From Nageia nagi (Eukaryota; Pinophyta): a stretch of 64,000 bases of DNA. Position 1 is the first letter of the stretch; every line of letters starts with the position of its first letter. The translations under genes and the position numbers were made by a program. The DNA is taken from contig JBITNC010000001.1 of assembly GCA_050084985.1 (NCBI GenBank), forward strand, positions 205,158,001 to 205,222,000, written 5' to 3'. Below the pieces are notes generated by a model that worked only from the letters and a program-made list of their open reading frames with translations, did no database searches and was not told where the DNA came from. Of this stretch, positions 35,480 through 45,470 are shown one piece after another.

Positions 35480-38008
35480 TTTGTTACAAAAAATACATCA
35501 GATGTCACTCCCCTTGAAGAAGACATATCCAATGATTAAATATTAGATGAATTTCAATTCGATATTACTCTCAGTGAACATGAACCTAAAAACAAGAGTG
35601 ATGATAATAAGAAAGGATTTCAAGAACACACAAGTAGTAAAAAGTCATCCAATAGAAAGAGAAAAAGAAAATGGAATGTAGGTAGAACATTTCAAGATGA
35701 ATGAGTTGGAACATATCCTTTAATAGAATTTGTAATGCCTAAAAATAGTTTGGAAGAACCTATGGAATGCAGATGTGTATGTTGCAATTGGAAAACAAAA
35801 AAAGAACATAGAATTCAACTAAAAAATGATAAAATTTAGAAACATTATGGGAAAAATACGAGTATGAAGAAGTAGATGGTAAGTGAATAAGGGTTATTAA
35901 GTAGAAAGATAAATTAAAATGCTTACATCTAAAATATCAAGAGATGTATGAAAATAAGATGAATAGAAGGAAGAAGATTTTTGAAAAAGGTGAAATAATA
36001 AATCAATATATGGATAAAGTAAATTAGGGAAATTTAATTGCTAATACTGTACAATTTTTTGTTGTATTTCAAATTTTAAAAAATGGTAGGCCTATTTTAG
36101 ATATTTCATTATATAAAGAATTTATCCATTTTGTTGGTATAAATTTATTTAAATTAACACAATACCATTTTTTTGAGAGTAATGAATGGGATATTTCAAA
36201 TTGTATTACGACGATTGAGATTCAAGATTTACGAGCAAAGGTAAGAGATGAAAAAAATATTTCATTATCCATATATGAAGTTGCTACTATTGATCATACT
36301 TCTTAGGTTTGATTACATGTCTACATCTTTCAAGAATCTAAATACATGAGAAAACCTCCCTTTCTATCAATCTAAAAAATATCTCAAAGTTCTAATGCTA
36401 AAAATTCATGCAATCTTGTTGTTAGTTGTCTAAAAAACATAGTAGGAATGGAAAATTATAAAATAGCTATGAAGTTGATATGTGTTTGGGCTGATAGCCC
36501 ATCTGTAATGTAGGAAAATAAAAATGGACTTTGTGTTAAGCTTTAAACAACATATTCTCCGTACATGATAGCAATTCATTGTATGGTACATAAAATGAAT
36601 CTTTCATACAAAATAGTTAACAAATTTGAAATTATTGCTAAGGTGGAGGAATTGGTTCATGATATTCATTCTTATTTTGTACATAGTTTAAAGAGGATTA
36701 TACAATTTCAATAATTTGTTGAGGGTATAATAGATGGTAAAAAAATGCTTAACAATATTGATATTAGATGTATTTCTTTGTATCTTCCCTTACTAAGAGT
36801 ATGCAAAGAATATATCTCATTATGTGGGTATGTGTGTGGAAATTGAATAAAATTTGATAAAGCAAAATATATATTATACATGTTAATATATAGTTAAATG
36901 TTACACACTTTATGTGGAATTCTACCAATGTTGAAGGAAATTCATAATGTAATGAAAATAGCTCAAACAAGATACATCTATATTGTTGATTTTGTAAGGG
37001 CAAGAAAACATACTTTTCTTGTTTTAGAAAACTTGTATATTTGCAAGGATAACTTTATGGGTGATAGTTTTGAGGCATGGCAATCTATCATTAATTTGAA
37101 ATATCCAAAAAGTTTCTTGAAATTTGATATTATGGGTAAGCTTGGTATAATTGTTCATGATAAATTGACCCCAATGCATTGTTATTATAGGAGAGATGAT
37201 ATTTATGTTTAAGGTTTAGAAGAAATGTCTATAACATCACAACTATTTGATCATCTTATTTTTTATGTAAGAAAAAAATTGCAAAAATTATTAGAAACAA
37301 TGTCAAGTGAAATAAGAGATCAATTTAGAAAGAATGATTTGGTTGAGTCAATAAGTATTGTGCACCCATATTTTTGGTCAACAAATAGTAGTTGCATGAG
37401 TTCAATATATAAAAAATATGTCAGTAATCTTATGAAACACTTTTTTTGATAGTTAAAATCAACAATGTTAAAATTCTAAGTATTTTGGACAAAAATAGTT
37501 GACAGATCAATCAAACCAATTCAATGTTACTATGTATGAACAATACAAGGAGTTGAGTGAACCAAATGAAAATGGCTTAATAGTATAATTATGGGGTAGA
37601 CTATATCTAAGTACAATAATGTAGATACAAATAAGTTAATATTTTTTCCTATATGAATTATGCTAGACTATGATTTTGGGATCTATTATAGATGAATGGT
37701 TTTTTAGTACTTTGGCTTATATCAAATCAAAAGCTCACAATAGATTGAATAAGAACTTGAAAATATGTTTAAGAATTTATACATCTAAATATGCTTTGGA
37801 AAATTTTCCATATGATAGAGTTATTTCTACATGATATTCAATTGCAAACAAGAGATGAACATCAAGGGCTAAATGTGCTAAAGATGCTAAAAATAGGGTA
37901 GTGGAAGTAATTCATAAAGATGAGTTTTACCAACAAATTATTGAAAAGGGATTAATTAATGTGCAAGAGAGAGATGAAGAGGAAGATGAAGAAAGTGTAG
38001 ATGTGTAA
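35480..38008 (+). pseudogene. hAT-type transposase, all domains traceable but decayed
   Basis: In order: acidic N-terminus; basic nuclear-localisation-like SSNRKRKRKW (35,654-35,677); zinc finger CRCVCCNWKTKKEHR ... K-H (35,770-35,845); RNase H-fold core with VATIDHTS (first Asp, about 36,283), CVWADSPSVM (second Asp, about 36,490), PYMIAIHCMVHKMNLSYKI (36,562-36,612) and VEELVHDIHSYFV; a long frame 36,898-37,449 broken once; and the hAT dimerisation block WFFSTLAYIKSKAHNRLNKN near 37,700. It ends with an acidic tail (RDEEEDEESVDV) and TAA at 38,006. Length near 800 codons is normal for this DUF4371-like hAT branch. Intact protein would bind and cut element ends. It faces a convergent gene 0.9 kb away. 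Confidence 0.8.
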
Positions 38009-38285
38009 TTTTCTTTTAGTTTTTTCAATCAAATCCATTGTTGGTATAATAATTTGCAATTTCATACTTTTTGAAAGGTTTAATGAAATTATTTGATATT
38101 TTTGAATCTCATATTTTCTATATGTAATGTGTTATTGAACTATTATTTGAATATACAAATGATTTTTTTTACTTTAATTTTCAAACTGTATAATATGATT
38201 AACATGTAGTAAACTATTAATGATATTTTTATTTTAATTTTTTTTTATAAGTTAGCATTTGTAAACTATATGTGATATGATTAGC

Positions 38286-38580
38286 ATGTAGTTGCAATCA
38301 GACCAATTTTATAGATGGGCTAGATGCATGTTATTATAGCTAGGTGTTGCATCTGGCTTGACTATGATAACATGCATCCATCTAAGTTTCAATGACATGT
38401 AGTCAAAATGATTGCATGTTGTTGTAGTTAGATTAGATTCATGTTGTTATAGCTAGGTCAAATGCAACACTCAGATGTAATTACTTGCACCTAAATTGAC
38501 TACAACAACATGCATTAGAACCAACTGCATGTCATTGCATCTGGGTCAAGTGCAAGTAATTATAGCCAGACCAGGTGCAT
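38286..38580. repeat. 25-bp-phased repeat array in both orientations (array A)
   Basis: GCA (or CAT) cores recur at about 38326, 38349, 38374, 38414, 38439, 38464, 38487, 38512, 38537, 38552 and 38577, mostly 23-25 bp apart. Units resemble GCATGTTGTTATAGCTAGGT or its reverse complement (ACTACAACAACATGCAT). The words TATAGCTAGGT and CTAGATGCAT are shared with the 29.26-kb and 44.49-kb arrays. It lies between the 3' ends of the transposase and the convergent gene. Confidence 0.7.
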
Positions 38581-39310
38581 CTCTTTTTTTTTTAAGTAGA
38601 AAACATAAATCATCATATGTCATACAATAAGTCAAAAAAATTATGAATTTAAAATAAATTTTATTAGGTACTAAAGAAAACTAATGCTAAAGAAAACTAT
38701 TACAAATTTACAATCAAGTAAACATGTTTTTAGTATTCTAATTAGATTGAACAACCATAAGTTTTAAAGGATAATAACACTAAAACCATTTACCAATTAC
38801 CATAATCCATGATTTACACACATGTCACATAATTCAAAATCATATAGGAAGTTATATACAAGTATTTTATATAAAATGGTAAGCCTCTCTCATTACTAGT
38901 TTGCCAAAATGATAATATTTAACTAAAACTAAAAATATCTCCCACTTCAAGCTAGTGGTTGTTGAGCTAAGGTTGATGCTTCTACATACTTTTGAGGTTC
39001 TTCTCTCTTAAATACATTTTTCTTTTTGTATATTGATAGCAAGTAAATCCATTTTTGAAAGAATATTATGCTCTTCCTTCATTGGATCAACATTATTGGA
39101 TTGCATAGATGAAGTACTCTCATCTTTCTTCTTCCATAGAATCTTGTAATCCATGTTGTGTTCTTGGATGATCAATTTTAAAAGTCAATTTTCCTATTGA
39201 ATTTGAGCAACATTTTTCTTTTGCTTTATCAATTCAAGCAAGAAGGCTTTTGCATTTTTGAAATAATGCTACATCACTTTCATTGTGTTCTTCAAGTTTT
39301 CATATCTTGC

Positions 39311-39402
39311 CTACATTCAAAATTAAAACTATTGGTATAACTTAAAAACATTATGAAAAATACCATGAAAATATAATTTTAATTCTAATTGTTAAAACTT
39401 AC
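39311..39402 (-). other. 92-nt intron of the convergent gene
   Basis: Minus-strand donor GAT^GTAAGT and acceptor TTGAATGTAG^GCAAG, with the reading frame preserved across the junction (A-D|A-R-Y-E-N-L-K). The perfect donor and the pyrimidine/T-rich 3' part support a real intron. Confidence 0.65.
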
Positions 39403-40481
39403 ATCAGCTCTCTACTTTTCTAAGTTTGATGTATTCAACAATTTCTGGTCATATGTCCATTTATCAAAATAAACTTGGGCTTCAACATTGATGTTTTCTA
39501 GCCTATCCAAAGCCATGTTTAGAATGTCATCAATTGTTCTCTTTTGAAACTTAAAACTTCCTTCCTTTGCATATTTCATCATAGAATTGATGAAAACTGG
39601 GTTATGTGCAATGATCTCATACAACTTGTCTATATGATTATGATTGTGATACCAAACATTTATCTCTTGGGTAAATATTTTTGCCCATTTCTCCCAAATA
39701 CTTAATTTTTCCAAATCTAGAATGAGAAATTAATTAAAATTTTTCAAGGTAGCCTCTCCCACATCAATTGAATTTTTGAAATCTAAAGCTTCATAGCTTA
39801 ATTCTTTGGTTGTCTTTTCCTAAGATGTCAAGGGTGTTTCTTATATTTTGGCTATCGTAGTGGTTTCAAGCTCTTTGGACACATGTTGCTCCCATCCAAT
39901 TACATCTTGCACCTCAAATATTAGTATACTAGTAAGAACAAGTTTGCCAAGATATTATGAAAATATATTATCTAATCTTGAATTTTCCAAGCAATCAATC
40001 TCTATATTGAGCAAACTATCATTTGGCACCTCAAGGCCAAAATTCATATGGGGAAAAGTAACATGGCTTTAAACTTTAAAAATCTTTTGATGACTTGTTC
40101 CTTATGCTTACATTGGTTGAGAGATACTTCCTCTCATTATTTATTGTTATGATGGTGGTGGTAGTGATAATAAAGATTTACCCCATCATAGAGGTATTTT
40201 CTAATAGGTTACTACATAAAGAATTGCAAATTTAAATCCACCAAATATTTAAAAAAATGAAAAATAAAAATAACTTAATTAATAAAAAATTTATACTAGG
40301 TGCTTGAGATGATGGTGTACTTGGAAAATCCTAATTATTCATTCCGTGAATGAATACCAATAGGGGTATATCATGAATCGTTATTTCAACAACCAAATTT
40401 GCATCAAAGAATTTTAATTATTTACTAAAATAATTCTAGTTCAACCACATATAATTTTAATATTTACCTTCCTTATCCTAC

Positions 40482-40486
40482 ATAGG
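40482..40486 (+). repeat. Left 5-bp target-site duplication ATAGG
   Basis: ATAGG immediately precedes the 5' LTR and is repeated at 43093-43097 immediately after the 3' LTR. Confidence 0.95.
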
Positions 40487-40756
40487 TGTTAGATCCCTAT
40501 ACTATGGTTATTGTTGTTCCTTTACATTATTATTGTTATGTCAGCTAGTGTCCTTTCATTGTAGTGGCACCCCTTCAACTCCTATATATACTAAGGAGGT
40601 ATTATCATTTGGATTGTCTATTGTTATGTATTTGATGTAATGTAAAGGAGGTTGCCACCTCAAAGTGGCTTATTATTACTGATTTTATCTCTTATTCAAG
40701 GCATTGAGCTCTTTCTCTTGTGATTTTATGCTATTTTGGGAACTTGGTTCATAACA
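40487..40756 (+). repeat. 5' LTR (270 bp)
   Basis: Starts TGTTAGATCCCTATAC and ends GGTTCATAACA. It is the direct repeat of 42823-43092 at about 94 percent identity by eye. It ends 2 bp before the primer-binding site. Confidence 0.95.
40582..40590 (+). promoter_or_regulatory. LTR TATA box candidate
   Basis: CTATATATA about 95 bp into the LTR, conserved in the 3' LTR copy (about 42,919). Probable core promoter of the element; no experimental support. Confidence 0.5.
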
Positions 40757-40758
40757 TT

Positions 40759-40769
40759 TGGTATCAGAG
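40759..40769 (+). promoter_or_regulatory. Primer-binding site, initiator Met tRNA type
   Basis: TGGTATCAGAG, the exact start of the sequence complementary to the 3' end of plant initiator methionine tRNA, 2 bp after the 5' LTR. Confidence 0.9.
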
Positions 40770-41369
40770 TAGATGATTCTACTGTTTCATTGCTCAGAAC
40801 TAGTCATCATGGAATTTTTGCTACCAATTTATTTTTGCAAGGTTTTAGATTCTGAAATTTATTGGGTTTTTAGAAGACATGCCAAAGACATTTTAGTTCA
40901 AATTAAAGCTCCTAATTCACTATGTTTTTCAAGTTACACTTGGGGGAAGTTAGGGTTTGTGACTAGTCTCAAAAGCAGGTCAAAAATAGGTGTTCTAGCT
41001 AAAAAGTGTATATCTGAAGTATTACAGCTCCAAACTTTGTGAAACCTATTGTATTGGTTATCATATGGATTGAAGTTTATATGGTACAATTTTCAAGGTC
41101 TAGGAATAACAGGTGACTCATGGCACTTCGTACAAAGTTTGGTCTTCTAAAAAATCCAAAACTTAGCACATTTTGGGAAAGTTACAGCCAATTTCTCTTG
41201 GAATATCATAATTTGATGTAACCTATGGCATTGAAAATAAGACATCTAAGGCTACTACATGTAGAAATTTTAGAATCTAAAGGGATAAAATTTTATATTT
41301 ACATCAGTTGGAATTTTGGATAATAGAATAGTCTCCAAATCACGGTTTAAAAAGTAATACTCAGTCAAA

Positions 41370-42793
41370 ATGCCATCGAAAAAAATTGCTACACCAACTA
41401 GACCTCCAGAGGGTTCATCCATGACTATAGAAAAAAGTGAAGACATATCCTTCTAAATATCCCAATTGGAAGAATTGGTAAAAGGGTGTGTAAAAAAGGG
41501 TGATTTGGAGGAATTAAAAGGGGATTTGACAAAAAGGATGGTAAGATCAATTGAAGAGTTGGCAAATAATATGGATCAAAATATGGAAAAGATTGTTCAA
41601 TTCATACAAAAACCAGAGGGAAAGATTCCTAAAGATGTTGATATGGCCCAAGGTTATTAGGAAAATAATGATATTATTTAAGGAGATAAACCCTTCATTA
41701 ATAAGCCTAATTCAGGAAGATATGCTTCTACTAATGGAAGTAATCAAGCATGGTTCTCAAGGGGAATGCAACTCCCCAAGATCAACATGAGGAAGTTTGA
41801 TGTAAAGGACCCCATGACTTGGATATTTCAAATGGAGCATTTTTTTGATCTACACCAAGTACCAACATCACAAAAAGTAACTATTACATCCTTATATCTA
41901 GAGCCTGAGTAGGTTGTATGGTACTAATGGCTTTGTGAATGTAAAAAGGGTTCTATTATATCTTGGTCCATTTTTATAGAGGAACTGACAGCCTACCATG
42001 AGGATGTTAAGAATAATTCCTTATTTACTCAATTGACAAATCTAAGGCAAAAAGGTTCAATGATGGAGCACATTCAACAATTTCAAAAGTTAAGTCTTAG
42101 AGTGAATGACATACAAGGTGATAGATTGTTGGATCTCCTTATGGGAACCTTAAAGGATAACATTCAACATGAGTTGCATCTATTTGAACCAACATCCTTA
42201 GATATGGCTTTTAGGATGGTAAGGAAGGTTGAAAGTAAAAATATGGCAATGGCTACTAAATGGTTTCCCTTGAACACTTATAAAGAAAATAATGTTCCTT
42301 CTTCTCACTTACCTAAACTAAGAAAATAATGTTCCTTCTTCTCACTTACCTAAACCTACAAAATTGACACCTCAACAAATGGATGAAAGATGAGCAAAGG
42401 GTCTATGCTTCAATTGTGATAGCAAGTATAGTAAAGGACATAAATGTGTGGAGAAGAAAATTATTCTACATAGAATGTGAAGAGGAAGAATAAGAAGAAG
42501 AAAAATCATCCACATTCAAAGAATTAGAAGAGATTACTACTGAAGAAAAGACTCCCACCATATCTTGTAATGCATTGGCTAGAATCACTACTCCTCAAAC
42601 TACACTTCTAGAACTCAACGAGGAAGGGAAAATTATATTGGAGCCAGAAGTAATCACTGAATCAAGAATCCATAAGTTAAGAAATCGATCAGTGTCAGAG
42701 TATCTCATTAAGTGGAAGAACCTACCTATTGAAGATTCCACATGGGAAGACGAGAATTTTCTACAGAAGCATCTAGAACTACTCAAACATTGA
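41370..42793 (+). pseudogene. Gag-chromodomain fusion ORF of the non-autonomous element
   Basis: ATG at 41370 (MPSKKIATPTRPPEG). The N-terminal coiled coil (ELVKGCVKKGDLEELKGDL) is followed by the capsid: LPKINMRKFDVKDPMTWIF, HFFDLHQVP, LTNLRQKGSMMEHIQQF and LMGTLKDNIQHELHLFEP. The zinc knuckle is CFNCDSKYSKGHKC near 42,410-42,450. The frame then passes through SCNALARITTPQT into the chromodomain (42,640-42,793): VSEYLIKWKNLPIEDSTWED. One frame (41370-42321) has five stops. A 37-bp duplication at 42285-42358 and a 1-nt slip near 42,463 shift it, and the last frame runs 42464-42793 with one TAA. Chromodomain Trp and the W-E-D box are kept, so its target choice may have been functional. Confidence 0.85.
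42285..42358 (+). repeat. 37-bp tandem duplication inside gag
   Basis: GAAAATAATGTTCCTTCTTC and the following 14 bases occur twice with a 37-bp offset (42285 and 42322). The duplication introduces a stop and a +1 frameshift, so it disabled this copy or was fixed after it was dead. Confidence 0.9.
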
Positions 42794-42809
42794 GGACAAC
42801 ATTTTTTTG

Positions 42810-42822
42810 AAGTAGAGGGGCA
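42810..42822 (+). promoter_or_regulatory. Polypurine tract
   Basis: AAGTAGAGGGGCA directly precedes the 3' LTR start TGTTAG. It is the plus-strand primer of reverse transcription. Confidence 0.85.
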
Positions 42823-43092
42823 TGTTAGATCCCTATACTATGGTTATTATTATTCCTTTACATTATTATTATTATGTCAGCTAGTGTCCTTTCATTATAG
42901 TGGCACCCCTTGGAATCCTATATATACTAAGGAGGTATTATTATTTGGATTATCTATTTTTGTGTATTTGATGTAATGTAAAGGAGGTTTCCCCCTCGAA
43001 GTGGTTTATTATTACTGATTTTATCTCTTATTCAAGGCATTGAGCTCTTTCTCTTGTGATTTTATGCTATTTTAGGAACTTGGTTCATAACA
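42823..43092 (+). repeat. 3' LTR (270 bp)
   Basis: Direct repeat of 40487-40756, same length, with TGTTAG...AACA ends, followed by the ATAGG duplication. Confidence 0.95.
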
Positions 43093-43097
43093 ATAGG
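43093..43097 (+). repeat. Right 5-bp target-site duplication ATAGG
   Basis: Identical to 40482-40486. Removing the element rejoins the minus-strand coding text (QQPKLKP | DKEG). Confidence 0.95.
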
Positions 43098-44485
43098 TTT
43101 CAATTTTGGCTGTTGAGGAGGAAGGGAAGATTCCTTGTTAGCTTCCTCTTCATCTATCTTAAAATCAATGACATGCATATGTCTTCTAGTCCTATGATGC
43201 ATTTGAGATTCAGTTCGAGAACTAGGAGCTTGAGATGCTATGTCAAATTCTCTTTAAACTTCATGTAGCCATTTTCCTCTCATAGTATCCTCCCTTCTAT
43301 CCTTCATAGCATCAACTTTTTTCTAAAATAAAATACATTTAATTAATACTATGAAAATAGATAAAACATTAAGGTTTATAAATTTTGTATTAAAATTGGA
43401 TGCAATGAACCTATAGTTAGATAAGAGATAGACCTATCTTCACAATCATTTGATGGTGTGATGTAGGTGTTGGTGTTTACTTCAAATAAAACAATGCCTC
43501 ATAGTATAGGCAAAGAATGAAATTATTTGTATTTACCTCACCCACACCTTTTGTTTTTACTCTATTCAACTCATTCTTTATCTTATATGAAATATAGGAT
43601 GACTAGTCAAATCGAGTCCCATTAAAGGAACATATAAGATAAGATACTCCCCAAAAAGGCATATCACCTATTTTTCTCTAAAGAACCAATATGAAAATAA
43701 AAAAATCCATGCAATCCCTAAAAAATTCATTCTTGATAGAAGACATCAGAAGATCCCTTTTCTTCTTGTGGGAAGTCACTACAAATTAAAAAACAAAATT
43801 GTGAATATTTAGAATGAATTAGTTGGATGAAAATTAAACTATAAAAACAAAATTGTATTCTAAAACAAAATTATACTTGTAAGAAAATATATATTCACAT
43901 TATAATTCTCATTAAGGTAGCATTTATCTTTATTGTTGATGAGTATACTAGAATGCACGAGCTCTGCTCCTTGAAATGGTAATCTGGTTAAACAAGCTAT
44001 GTATTCAGCGTTGAAGGAGAAAGTAAAATTTTCTTCTTTTATTCTATAGTCACTAAATTAGTGTTTGTATCATAGTTCTTAATAATATTATTCAATAGTG
44101 CATTCTTTGTAAGAATTTCAAGCATATAGATCAAACAATGTAAAGATGGGTTGTGTATCCATTCCTTTTCTAAATCATCCATTTATTCTAATAGAGGAAT
44201 TAAATCATTGGTTAGGTGATACTTGAAGTAAATACCCTTTCTCCTACCTCTAGATCCATTGTAGCTACTCACCATTGCCTAATTATTCAATCTTATATTC
44301 CTATTAAGTTCCTAACCCTATTTCTACAGTTCCTTTCCTCCCTATAGAATGCTCTCTATTCAAATGAGCTGAATTAAACAATAGCTAGGGTATATATAGA
44401 GAGAAAATTAATTACACTATGGATTCAAATATATTTCATCAATGTATTAGCATATTGGAGGAAGTATTTAGTGCTTGGTGTAGTT

Positions 44486-44920
44486 GGTATAGATGCATTC
44501 TGAATGCTACCAGTTTGGATGCATTCAAAATGCAACCAGTCTAATTGCATTCAACATGTAGCCAATCTGAATGTATTTTGAATGTAATCAACCTAGATGC
44601 ATTCAAAATGCACTAAGTCTAGATGCATTTAGAATGCAACCAATGCAAATGCATTTTGAATGCATATAAATTGACTACATTATGAATACATCTGGACTGG
44701 TTGCATTCTAAATACATCTAAATTAGCTACATTTTGAATGCATCTACACTATCTACATTTAGAATGCATCTAGATTAGTTGCATGATGAATGCCACTAGA
44801 CTGGTTGTATTTTTAATGCATCCAAATTGTCTACATTGAGAATGCATCTAGATTGGATACATTATGAATGCATTTAAACCAACTACATTATGAATGCTTC
44901 CAGATCGACTACATTTTGAT
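44486..44920. repeat. 26-bp tandem array with inverted halves, about 17 units (array B)
   Basis: Units keep a 26-bp period. In 44486-44640 they read CTAGATGCATTCAAAATGCA plus ACCAGT. From about 44,665 the reverse-complement form dominates, such as ATTAGCTACATTTTGAATGC plus ATCTAG. The switch centres on GCATTTTGAATGC (44,651-44,663). The second half aligns in register with the 29.26-kb array over CTAGrTTAGnnnCATTT. It lies about 200 bp upstream of the start of the minus-strand gene and 1.1 kb from the right end of the insertion. Confidence 0.88.
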
Positions 44921-45084
44921 TATAGTTTATACATTTGAACATGTGTTATGTTTTTTCCATGTATGAAATATCATCTCATCTATAATATTATGACATTTTT
45001 ATCAGTTTGAATAATAATTCCTAGCTAAAACCCTTCTATAAAAAATTGAATTATCTTTCATTTTAACATAATTTCTTATTTATT

Positions 45085-45470
45085 TTTAGGTAGTGCTTAG
45101 TGAAGAATGATCCCTATGAAGAGTATTTGCATCTTTTCAACCCATTCAAGGATAGAGTTTCAAATAATGATAAAGATTATTTTAAAACACTATCTAGAAT
45201 AGGAAGAAATTATCCATAGATAAAATATATTAGAGGTTTATTACAATTTCAATTAGATATGGTCATTAACAAGTTGGCAATAATTTTATGGCTTTATTTT
45301 AAGTCAATCATTTTTCATCATTTTAAGTTTTACATATATAATTATTTTTACTTAATTAATTTGAAGGAAAGTATGGGCAACTTTTATTTTAAAACTCTAT
45401 TCTTGAACATTTTCCAATGCTAGTTCATTCTTCACTTCCATGCAGGTGTGGAGCATATCTTCCCCTATGC
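45085..45470 (+). pseudogene. Unrecognised coding-like segment after a splice-acceptor-like site
   Basis: TTATTTATTTTTAGGTAG at about 45,076 resembles a 3' splice site. The plus strand then reads CLVKNDPYEEYLHLFNPF, SNNDKDYFKTLSRIGRNYP, IKYIRGLLQFQLDMV in one frame with a stop at a likely Gln codon. It is divergent from the minus-strand gene across array B. No family recognised. It may be another exon of the composite insertion. Confidence 0.3.

Larger units (their letters stand above)
40487..43092 (+). mobile_element. Complete 2606-bp non-autonomous Ty3 element encoding gag fused to a chromodomain
   Basis: Both LTRs (270 bp each, TGTTAGATCC...TTCATAACA), a primer-binding site, gag, chromodomain, polypurine tract and ATAGG target duplication are present. 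Protease, RT, RNase H and integrase are absent: gag's last conserved words (SCNALARITTPQT) run directly, in frame, into the pol C-terminus (LLELNEEGKIILEPE...). By hand I count about 16 LTR differences in 270 bp (about 6 percent), mostly G/A and C/T changes. It inserted into an exon of the minus-strand gene. Movement would have needed enzymes from an autonomous chromovirus. Confidence 0.92.
38950..44275 (-). pseudogene. Multi-exon gene convergent to the hAT transposase, unrecognised
   Basis: Candidate start ATG at 44275-44273. Exon 44275-43899 ends NFTFSFNAEYIACLTRLPF then GAELVHSS. Exon 43778-43.54 kb reads KKKRDLLMSSIKNEFFRDCM, DMPFWGVSYLICSFNGTRF. Exon 43322-40468, split by the 2.6-kb retrotransposon, reads KKVDAMKDRREDTMRGKW and ends AAG^GTAAAT. 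A long exon from about 40,060 to 39,403 (SIWEKWAKIFTQEINVWYH, IDDILNMALDRLENINVEA) ends GCTGAT^GTAAGT. A 92-nt intron follows, then GCAAGA at 39,310, and the frame continues ARYENLKNTMKVM into a coiled-coil-like tail. The first domain resembles the recurrent domain of 16.4-17.0 and 33.3-34.0 kb. Stops show it is dead. Possible transposon accessory gene. Confidence 0.5.

Noticed and set aside
36764-37003. Minus-strand open frame of 79 codons
   Set aside because: It overlaps the hAT transposase coding region on the plus strand and has no own conserved motif.
40759-40769. tRNA gene fragment
   Set aside because: It is the 11-bp primer-binding site of the retrotransposon. No cloverleaf follows.
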